This document shows, one piece after another, positions 1 to 8,452 of a DNA stretch of 22,985 nucleotides. The notes under the pieces were generated by a model. It did not search any database. It had not been told where the DNA came from and worked only from the letters and a program-made list of their open reading frames with translations. Within the stretch, counting starts at the first letter, position 1; every line of letters begins with the position of its first letter. The stretch is taken from the NCBI GenBank assembly GCA_002633005.1, contig NMRA01000364.1, positions 358,398-381,382 on the forward strand. The letters are read 5' to 3'. A program made the translations under genes and the position numbers. The DNA comes from Phoronis australis (Eukaryota > Phoronida > Phoronidae).

Positions 1-3000
1 CGAAAGGAGTTTACAATTAAATTCTAAGAAGGATAGACAAATGTTGATTGATACTCATCGGTACAAAACCAATCTATGTGACAGACAGTGGTTCAAAAAT
101 TATTATTTGAGAAGTTCAATATAAAGTCACAAACGGTTTGCATTTGGACAAAAAAAAACTTGACAGAATGTCAACAAGTGAACTACCTCAAACAGACATA
201 GTTTTCTATAGATATAAATGAATGGGGTTTTTTAGACCTACAATTCCAGTAAAAATTTAGAGCTAAAATTGTTAATACAGATTACTAACTTTGCTGAAAC
301 TGCGTGAAATTTAACTAAGATGTCCCCAGTTTACAGCTGTATAGCCAAACTGTCCATTTTCCACTTTTCAATAGGTAACTTTTTTGCAAAGTATGAGAAC
401 CTTAGCAAGTGTTTTACGACACCAACAACTTTAAACCATGCTTGTAACTGACTAACATATCCTTAATCTTTACTTTTATGCAAAAATTCAACAAAATAAA
501 ATTTCACTTGTCGACCATATCGTGTGCTAAATAAGTGAAGAACTAGCATGTTCTCTCTGAATCCGTTTTGCTGCGAAATTTGACCGCAAAAAATTCACTT
601 GTCCTCCGGACTTCTCCATGCAACGCACTATGGAATTTTTACCATAAATCATGAATCATAACATCCATTGTTTAGAGGCACTTAACCAGTCACAGCCACC
701 CCCAACGCCATTCAATTACTATACGAAGCAATTTCATTACGAAACTGTCACATTTACAAAGTTGAAACCGTGGAAGAAGACGAAACATCGCTGACAGAGA
801 GTTAGGAACAGGACGTGCTAATGAAGCCGCAAAGCATTGGTCATGAGTTCTTAGTTTCCTGAGTGAGAAGGACTTCTGACACTTACCTACAAGGAGTTAT
901 GTAACCAGCCAAGACTAACTTAAATAAACTGTTGAAAATAGCCATCTTGCATGGCAGGCACAGGAAACAGGCTGACCTTAAACCACTGGTCAGATGAACA
1001 GTTCATCAGATGGATGTGGAATGCCAGTGTGGTTGGAATGAGTGGATGCTTAAGAAAACAAATCTCACAAAGAGAGCTGTGTCCATTTCTCCCAGAGAGG
1101 AGACCTATTACAACGATCTCCACTCATTTCATACAGAGTTAACTTCCATCATTGTCATTTTTCGATTTTCTAAATGCGTGAACATATATACCATAGCTTA
1201 GTGCTAAACAATGGAAGCATTTGAAAACATTGCTTTGTGGCATCTACATAGCAAAAACCAAACCAACCACACATCTTTGTTCTTAAAATTTAACGTTTGA
1301 AATATTATCTTCCTACAGTGTGCCAAACTGACGAAGAATAACTATACTGCACTTAACTTACTTATTGATTATACAATTTCATAGTGGGGCGGAAACACGG
1401 ATTGCCATTTTGTCAAATTTCTCAACAGAAATGAATATCAAGAGAAACTTACTTCAGGCTTAACCTCAGATTTTTTTACTGTAATTTGTAAAACAACTCC
1501 TGGAATTTTTATCAGTAATTTAAACTAGAAAGACTAAAACTAATGTAGACCTTCGAAAAATGGAAATGTTAGTCAAATATTTGTGATATATGACTGAAGA
1601 ACAAGTGTAACTGCTAAACCATTGGGAGCTAAAACAAAGGAAAGCAATGTACAAAACGGACAATGGGTGCAATTTTTCAAGCATTAATAAACAATTAGCC
1701 AGATTCTGTGGTTAAGCGCGCTCACTGAAGTGAACTGCACAAATAACAAATAATTAATGGAGTAGCTCACAGGTAGAATTCACTGCAATTCAATTTTCGC
1801 TTCGCATGGAAAATAACGAGCCTGGAACCCAGAAAAAAGCTTCTCAAACGATTTAGAAGACAAGCTGTTCATTCATCAGTGACAAGTTATCACTGCCCTA
1901 AATTACAATGAAGCAGACACTGTCCAACAATTCACACTAGCACATTATTCAGAAGCAAATCTAGACCACCCAGTTGGCAATTGATGTGCCACAGCTATGA
2001 AGCTGCAAAAACACAATGTGAATTTATGCCAGTTGCCAGCTCCAAATGTCACGAGATACAGCAGAAAGGATCTTGTTCCACCAGAACAAAATACAGTCAC
2101 ATCACCCCACCCTCAATGTAAATTTGCAGTCTTTTTTCAACAGACTTCACCAGAAACGAAAACACTACCACCTAGTGAATCTACCTCCCACCCGAAGCAG
2201 TTGCTTTCGGCATTAACTATTCCTGTTATGAATAGTTATTAATAAATAAAATGTTTGATACAAAATGCCCCGAGCACACACTCCCGTTGCATCAAATTTT
2301 CATGCAAATTGCAAACATTCAAAACATTTCTCAGGCCCTGCATTATCTATGAAGCAAAAATGCTAGGCCAAATGTTCTCGACACCATACCGTAACGGAGA
2401 CTGCCATCACGGAATGATAAAATTGAATTTTTCAAACTGATAAAGTTTCGTTTCAGACTGTCACAACACTGGTCCATGCCATGCAATAAGTGAAAATGCA
2501 ATTTATTTGACAAATCAAAAGTCGCTACTTTACGCAGCAGCCAAGTAGATTTACCAGATCAATCCTGGATGCTAATTTCTTTGACCAGGTTAAAGACAGG
2601 AGTCTGTAGAGAAATGATATGGATGCAAATTGATGGTCAATTGATCAATTTAGTATGATTACAGGTAAAATAGATAAACTGTGAGCTTTCTTACAACCTA
2701 TGTAAAGCCAATTACCGCATTTGTCGATAAGTTGCAAATCTGCTTAATACATCTAAGACAAATGTTTCAAAGAACAAATACAAAACATAACCAAGCAGAA
2801 CTGCAAAGTTAACCTACTGCAACAAAAAAAGATTTAGTTGTTCACTCTCGTACGTATATTCAAGCGCCCATTAAAGATTACAGACAGTGACATAAGCAGA
2901 CTTAAAGAACTGAAATATGAATGGAATCAACATCGACAGAACTTAATTACTAATTTCCATCCAAGAACATAACCACAAGGCTACTTCACTGGACTGAAAG

Positions 3001-3014
3001 TCAAAAATACCTAC
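1..3014 (-). other. Axin intron following the first coding exon (partial)
   Basis: This AT-rich stretch lies downstream, on the minus strand, of the axin splice donor at 3014-3013 and runs off the window edge. I searched it for the next axin exon (the conserved segment after the RGS domain, ending near a DGIPPY-like motif) and found none. Only short open frames occur, without conserved residues. A good-looking minus-strand donor (GTAAGT, 886-881) has stops in all frames just upstream. I see no repeat family, RNA gene or second gene here, apart from a very weak protein-like trace near 980-1140 listed as a finding. Confidence 0.7.
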
Positions 3015-3925
3015 CCTGCATGGGCCTCTGGTTTGCGATAATCCGTACGGCACCGCGAACTCGCTGTTGCTTTCAGAAAGTCCTTGGTCAGAGGTAGAGT
3101 GACTTGCACATTTGAATTAGTCCTTGACTCTGTCAAATTGTCGGCAGTAAGTTCCGCATCTTCATGGAGCGTCGGCAACGCCTGCGACAGCGGCCGGGCG
3201 CTGTTAGAACCTGAGGTACTGGCCGAGCTCTGAGGGCTCTCACCGCCAGTCTGAATGTATTGCACATAAAGATCGGACTTGAGGAACATGGGAAAGTGCA
3301 CAGTCTTCATCGAGCACTCGATCTCTTGTTGAGCATCGTCGAATATGTCCCTGTCCATACCAGACTTGTTTGTGATTTTGTTCAGGATTGCTTGCTTCAC
3401 GTCGGCCTTCAGAGTGATACTCGGCTCACCTCGAATGTACTTTTTGTAAATTGCTTTGATTAGATTCAACGTCCTCTCATCCACTTTGTCCTGTGACTTT
3501 AGACCCTGACACGCAAAATAGAACTCCAAGATATGATCGCATTTTTCCTGCTTCAAGTATCGCTTGAACAGTTGTACTCCATCGCCGTCAGCGAGTAAAT
3601 TTGTTAAATCCTCTGCCCACTTTTTAAACGCTGGAGTGCTCGTTTCAGTAAACGGAGGCGAGTTGGACACGCTTCCCTCAATCCATCCTGACCGTGTCTC
3701 ATCTTCACCATCGGAACAACCCTTCGCCGAAGGTGTGATGGATTCAGCGCGCCGGGCAACAAGCGGGGACGAGAGACTCTTGCCGCTCTTGGAGGACTGC
3801 TGGCTGTGACGTGACCCACTACTCTTCGTTGAACAGAGTTCATTCTCTTCGCCTGGCACTGGCGGACGAGGGGCATTCTCAGTAAAGTTATTTCCCTCGA
3901 GAAATTTGGAAACATCGATGCTCAT
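3015..3925 (-). CDS. axin: Axin, first coding exon (tankyrase-binding motif and RGS domain)
   Basis: Axin is the cytoplasmic scaffold that gathers APC, GSK3, CK1 and beta-catenin so that beta-catenin is phosphorylated and destroyed; it limits Wnt signalling. This exon gives residues 1-303 plus two bases of the next codon. Residues 14-28 (FTENAPRPPVPGEEN) match the axin N-terminal tankyrase-binding motif almost exactly. A serine-rich linker follows (about 33-95). The RGS domain runs from about 100 (KKWAEDLTNLL) through LFKRYLKQEKCDHILEFYFA and IYKKYI to FLKSDLYVQYIQTG near 227; in axin it binds the SAMP repeats of APC rather than acting on G-alpha. The post-RGS motifs GESP and LPTLHEDAEL also fit the family. 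The start is supported by a GCCACC context before ATG and by the family N-terminus. The open frame runs to a TAG at 3013-3011, but the donor GTAGGT at 3014 precedes it, so the exon ends in phase 2. The beta-catenin/GSK3-binding and DIX parts are outside the window. Axin1 versus Axin2 cannot be asked of a likely single invertebrate gene. Confidence 0.97.
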
Positions 3926-3945
3926 GGTGGCTTATATCATAGTTC
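3926..3945 (-). other. axin: Axin 5' UTR part of exon 2, with splice acceptor
   Basis: On the minus strand a pyrimidine tract (TCTTTCTCTTTCAAG, 3960-3946) is followed by 20 bases of leader and then the ATG. The last six leader bases are GCCACC, the ideal Kozak context. This is the acceptor expected if the leader comes from a separate upstream non-coding exon. Confidence 0.8.
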
Positions 3946-5590
3946 CTTGAAAGAGAAAGAGCACATTGTTAGCACGGATGGCACTTCATAATCAAAACAG
4001 TTTCATTTGCCTTGTTGACTAAAGGCAAACAAGATCTGAGGTCGATACATCAAGCCATGGATTACTTCACTTCCCATGTAAATCTTTTGATCGCATTGAA
4101 GTCGACCGTCATAACCTAGAGGAGTAAGCAAATTGCTAATACGCAACAAGGTAATCCACTGATGCTCGAAACTAGACTGTCAGAATAGCTACGATCATAC
4201 CTGGACATTGGACAATATCAACAATTTCATTGATGTATGAAGAGACATTTCGGAAAGAAATATTTTTTTAGTATATTATCAAGTTACAATAACGACGGTT
4301 TCGAAAGGTGCCCTTCTATGCTCAAAAAGGAACTCTGACTAGCAACGTGACTGGATCGTTTAGCAAGTTTGAGTGCATAATTTGCCAAAAAGCTTTTGGC
4401 GCATAGAGCACCTACAATATGGCCACCATTCGTGAGCTAGTTTGGTTCGCACAAGTCTGTGAACAAGAATACAAGAACATGAATAAATTAGCATATTTCA
4501 AAACTAAGCAGCAATCAGTGGTGCGGAGGATTATTGCTGCTCGGGCCACAAGATACCAGTGCCCCCCGCCCTTGGTTACGCCATTGGTAGAATAACACAG
4601 TGGTGGCAGTATAACAAAGTGACTAGTGATTGAGTGTAGTTCTTGTTATTCCATTGTCTCCCCGTTCACAATCTTGACTTTAGCACTCAGAGTAATCAGC
4701 TGATGAATGAAAAACCAGGAGCACCATAATAACTCAGCCTTCAAAACATACAGATGACCAACAGGCATTACATTTAATTCTAATCAGCACATTAAAGATA
4801 AGTTCAACTCTATTCAACAACTTGTTTGTGCCAGTTTGCACCCACAACTAGATCAGCAAAGCCGATTCTTGTCCGCCATCTTGGATTTCTGTTCCATTGG
4901 ATATTTAGCCTAGAGTTCAGTTATACGATTTTACTGTTTATTGTTTTTTAAAGGTTGATAAACATTATTTGGAGATTCGTGCACCTACCACGGACAGAAT
5001 AAATAATGAAAAATGGACCTATCGGTTTCCAATCTGACCTTCAAACAAACGCACACGGCGACTTCGGGACAAAGCTTTGTGACTGAGTTGCGAGTGTCAA
5101 CTGCACTATAAACAGAACACGAGATACGTCATTTTATTCCGTATTTCCAACAAACAGAAATTTTCAAACGTTTAACAGCACGGAAATTATTGTGTTAGAT
5201 GCGTAGTGGCCTTACAAGCAAGACTCTGTCAACGCGAGTTTTAAAGAAATTGAATCAAAACCTAGCTCAACCTTGCTATGTAAAACAATCGAGTCTTTGT
5301 TTGCAGTGACACACTTCCACAAAATTAAATCGTGTAACCTGATAATACTCGCGAGATTCATTGATAATACGTGCAATCCGTTAAACCCACTACCTAACTT
5401 TTCACATGCAACAAATGAACAACAGTCTCGGTGAACGACACTCGACATTGTTAGGAGCCCCGAAAGCCGATACGTTTTCTATAAATTCCCGATGTGAACC
5501 CCCAAAACTCAATAGTGAAAACTTGCCAAAGTACAGGAAACACGCGAAAACTTCACGTCCCGAAAAATGATAAGGTTAATCTTGACATAC
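3946..5590 (-). other. axin: Axin intron 1 (5' UTR intron)
   Basis: The 1645-bp interval is bounded on the minus strand by a donor CAG|GTATGT at 5590 and the acceptor at 3946. I see no convincing coding frame, RNA gene or repeat family in it. The short minus-strand frame at 5212-5448 has no recognisable similarity. Confidence 0.65.
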
Positions 5591-5690
5591 CTGTTATTTC
5601 GTGAAGTCAGTTCCAAGGACCAAGTGAACACTCTAAATGAAAATGGCGATTTGGGTTCGAAAAGTTTGAATAAGCTAAACATCAAAGCAC
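5591..5690 (-). other. axin: Probable non-coding first exon of axin (5' limit approximate)
   Basis: A consensus minus-strand donor (GAAATAACAG|GTATGT) ends this exon at 5591 and would join to the acceptor 20 bases before the axin ATG. The outer limit is inferred from the CRE and CCAAT elements just beyond, near 5720-5753. Transcript evidence is needed for the real start site. Confidence 0.6.
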
Positions 5691-5757
5691 ATGCCCGCCC
5701 GCCGACAAGCTTTACAGCGTGACGTCACCAGCCCTGTGAAAAGCCGCACCAATCACA
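5640..5757 (-). promoter_or_regulatory. Likely axin core promoter: CRE, CCAAT box and YY1-like site
   Basis: A perfect cAMP-response palindrome TGACGTCA lies at 5720-5727 and a CCAAT box at 5749-5753, both just upstream of the inferred axin first exon. A CGCCATTTT motif (minus strand, 5648-5640), similar to the YY1 core, lies within it. No TATA box is clear. The elements are palindromic or orientation-free, so the region could also fire towards the plus strand. Motifs are seen directly; promoter function is inferred. Confidence 0.5.
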
Positions 5758-5760
5758 GGT

Positions 5761-7736
5761 CGGCAATAATAAACAGAATGAGTTACATGATCATTGTATC
5801 AAAAGGTAACTTTGTCCTCACCGACCGAGACCACGCAATACTCCGGCCGATAAATCGAGAAAAGACGTCCTTTGAACACGCAAAAATACCGTCAAAGTCA
5901 ATTTTCCAACAAGAGCTCAACTTAAGTATAGAAAAAGACGAACAATCATTAAAATTTGAAGAATGGGCCTCGCTGTATCAACCTGCCCACCCCTTAAAAT
6001 CCGACATTCCATTTTTATGACAACAACGTTGGGAGAGTTCGATCCCTTGAAGTTTTGCGACAAGGTTAAAAGGGAATTAAGCTCAAAATTAGTTACATAA
6101 CCAAACCTTTGTGTCGCATTCCGTTATTCACTATCGTTTGGCAGCATGCATAATGGCGCGAGGTGGGCAAAATTAGCTCAAAACCCCCATTATGTGGGCG
6201 AATTCTGCATCTCTTTATAGAGGATTATATGTCCCATTTGAATAACACCACAGTTCCGATACACTTTGAAGTTACGGTCATTGATTTTGTATGAGATTTA
6301 CTTACTCATACAACATAATTAAGACGTACCAGAGTCAAGTTGCATTTTTCCCAAACACAATTTGTAAGAACGTTGTTTCTTTCTATATATCAGGTGTATC
6401 AATCTGCACACTACATATCACAAGTATGTAGATGTCTCTTGTATCTATCCTAGACTCGGAGACTCATCTACACTGTGTCAATGATATCTATGGTACATCT
6501 ATATCAGATTTCGGATCTGCTAAAAATCACCACCTAAGGGCACTTAAATGGTCTAATAATTTAATTTAGTAATTTTAATGCTTACACTAAGTAAACTTAC
6601 CATATGTTGATTAAGCAGGGTACAGGACAGATAGCCCAACATAGAACTACTGTGTGAAATAGCTAGGTTTACCTGAATGGTTGTAACTGCGCTAGAATAA
6701 ACAATTTGATTTTCCGGACTCAAATGGTTCATTCTTATTTGGAGAACAGATATTAAGACACATATTTTTGTTCATGTATGAAAGGACTGAATTGATTTTT
6801 TTGTTTAAAAATGAATTTGAAAATTAGAAAATCAAGATTTATTTTTTTCATTTTCTCTGAAAAATTGAAAATGGAAAATTGGAAAACTGGGCCAGCTATT
6901 GATTTACTAAAAATGTGACCCAAATTGCATGCATAAATTGATAAACAAGTCAATTGAATTTCATTTTTCTATTCACTTACTAAATAGAGAATTCAGAAAA
7001 TCAAATTTGCCTGTTAACCAACAGGTTGACCAATGGCCTCAATTCTTTATTTAGTGCAATGAGTGTATGACTGGACTCGTGGTGAGAAGCAATGTTTCCC
7101 TCTCATTGGTCGGCTAAGAAATTTGATTTTGATTGATATCCAAAAAGATTTGAGAGTGTTGTTTTATCGTCTCTTGTTCACAGATTGGTAATGTGCGGAA
7201 CCTTCATTTTTCTTAGGCTCTGATCTCGAAGAGACAACGCAAAACAGAAGTAGTGTTTCAATTTTCATTTTGTATACAAAAACAAAAATTCATCAATTGT
7301 CTCAATTTTCTAACTTTCGAAGGAATTGAAAAATAAAAAATGAACTTGAAAATTGGCCTGATTTTCAAAATTTTCAGTTTCCTTTTCTACTAAAAAATTG
7401 ATTTGTTCCTTTAATGCACCTTAATAAATCGAAATTCTGGTGTTCATTTTATATAAAAATCAATGTACAATAGCGTCTGTGGGCATAGATGTAGGACCAC
7501 AATCCCTGTTTAGCCAGTTTGGTGTTTCTGCAACAGAAGAATAAATAAGTGACCACATTTTCAGACCCCTCCTGGATCCGCAGCTGGTAAAAAAATTATT
7601 CAAGTATCATTAAATTTCACAAATGTCGGACAAAATTTTCCTAAATCATGGACGTGTGTACCGAAACTGATATTTTTCATTGTTCGAATGTTACTGATAT
7701 AAGTGTGAATTTCCCTTTTCCACCTTACAGTAATTT
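5761..7736. other. Intergenic region between axin and peflin, AT-rich
   Basis: This is the spacer between two divergently transcribed genes. It holds no frame with recognisable protein similarity; the 109-residue plus frame starting at 5691 resembles nothing I know. From about 6700 to 7440 the sequence is a patchwork of A- and T-runs with repeated TGAAAATTGG/CAATTTTCA-like words, which suggests an old degenerate repeat or simple-sequence drift rather than a gene. A short imperfect palindrome CTACATA...TATGTAG lies near 6411-6429. Confidence 0.5.
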
Positions 7737-7991
7737 CATGCACGCACCCATGGGGGGCTCGGGGGGCTTGAACGAGCCCCACCCCCATTTGACGAACTGG
7801 GCAAAAAGGTCCACCCCGGAAACAAAAATTCCCAGAAAACGAGATAAAAGTCCATTAAAAAAGACGCAGACGAATGGTTCTGAAGGTGATACCTCGTTTT
7901 TTTTATTTAGTCCACCCGATGTTTTGTCAGCAAAAGGTCCACATCGACAGAAATTCGAGCCCCCCCATTTTCAAGGCTGGGTGCGCGCATG
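7737..7991. mobile_element. 255-bp MITE-like element with terminal inverted repeats
   Basis: The ends form an inverted repeat: CATGCACGCACCC (7737-7749) and, reversed, CATGCGCGCACCC (7991-7979), differing at one base. Just inside, GGGGGGCTCG on the left pairs with CGAGCCCCCC on the right. The left end also carries an internal palindrome (GGGGCTCG...CGAGCCCC, about 7754-7780). It has no transposase-sized frame; the 150-residue plus frame crossing it is a by-product. I read it as a short non-autonomous DNA element. No target duplication is evident, so the exact borders are uncertain. Confidence 0.5.
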
Positions 7992-8390
7992 TATTTTCAA
8001 GAAGTTTTACCATGTAGACCTATGTGCAGGGCAGCTGTACTCGACTCAACCTTGGATGAGGGCATGTTGGTTAAGATGTGAAAAGTGTATCCTATTGTAA
8101 TTCTTGGAGACAATAACATTTTCTGTTTTTTTAACATTGTATTGTTCCCAATAAGACAAGTCTCATTGTTAGTCTTGGCAAAGTGTAGGCTAACCAAACT
8201 TAATTTTTGGTTAGATTTCTTTGTTCGAAATGTTACTCTTAGAAGACTCCTTTTCACACACAACAAATTACTGTGGCCTACGTTATTAGTAACGATGACA
8301 GATGTTGAGCTTCATGAATGAACGTGATAACGTAAAACTCGTTTTTCTAAACTTCACCTTCACGCTACCTAGTGACTAATTTGAAAACAA

Positions 8391-8443
8391 CCAATTGCTC
8401 AAAAGGTGACGCTAAAACAGGAAGTAGCACAACAGATTTTCCA
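8391..8443 (+). promoter_or_regulatory. Likely peflin promoter and leader: CCAAT, CRE half-site and ETS motif
   Basis: Just before the peflin start codon are a CCAAT box (8391-8395), a TGACG half-CRE (8407-8411) and an ETS-type site CAGGAAGT (8418-8425). This is a usual set for a TATA-less housekeeping promoter. The site of transcription start is not visible; it may lie inside this stretch or slightly upstream. Confidence 0.45.
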
Positions 8444-8452
8444 ATGTCTTGG
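8444..8452 (+). CDS. PEF1: Peflin coding exon 1 (start micro-exon, Met-Ser-Trp)
   Basis: ATG TCT TGG is followed at once by a consensus donor GTGAGT (8453). It ends in phase 0, just what the exon at 11197 needs, and the joined protein begins [16 protein letters not shown], so the W-G-Q pattern runs through the junction. The other strong donor nearer by (GTAAGT at 11106) fails: its frames either stop or give the wrong phase. The call rests on motif, phase and composition, not on transcripts. Confidence 0.75.

Noticed and set aside
881-1123. Minus-strand donor GTAAGT (886) as the end of the next axin exon
   Set aside because: Stops occur in all three frames just upstream and no axin-like residues are present in the minus-strand frame at 920-1123.
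5691-6020. 109-codon plus-strand open frame
   Set aside because: No recognisable motif, it overlaps the axin promoter elements, and its length is not exceptional for chance.
6035-6047. AGTTCGATCCC as a tRNA T-loop (B box)
   Set aside because: The flanking bases do not form a T stem, and no A box or acceptor stem lies at the right distance upstream.
7648-8100. 150-codon plus-strand open frame
   Set aside because: It runs through the inverted-repeat element, lacks any known motif, and its composition follows the GC-rich repeat ends.
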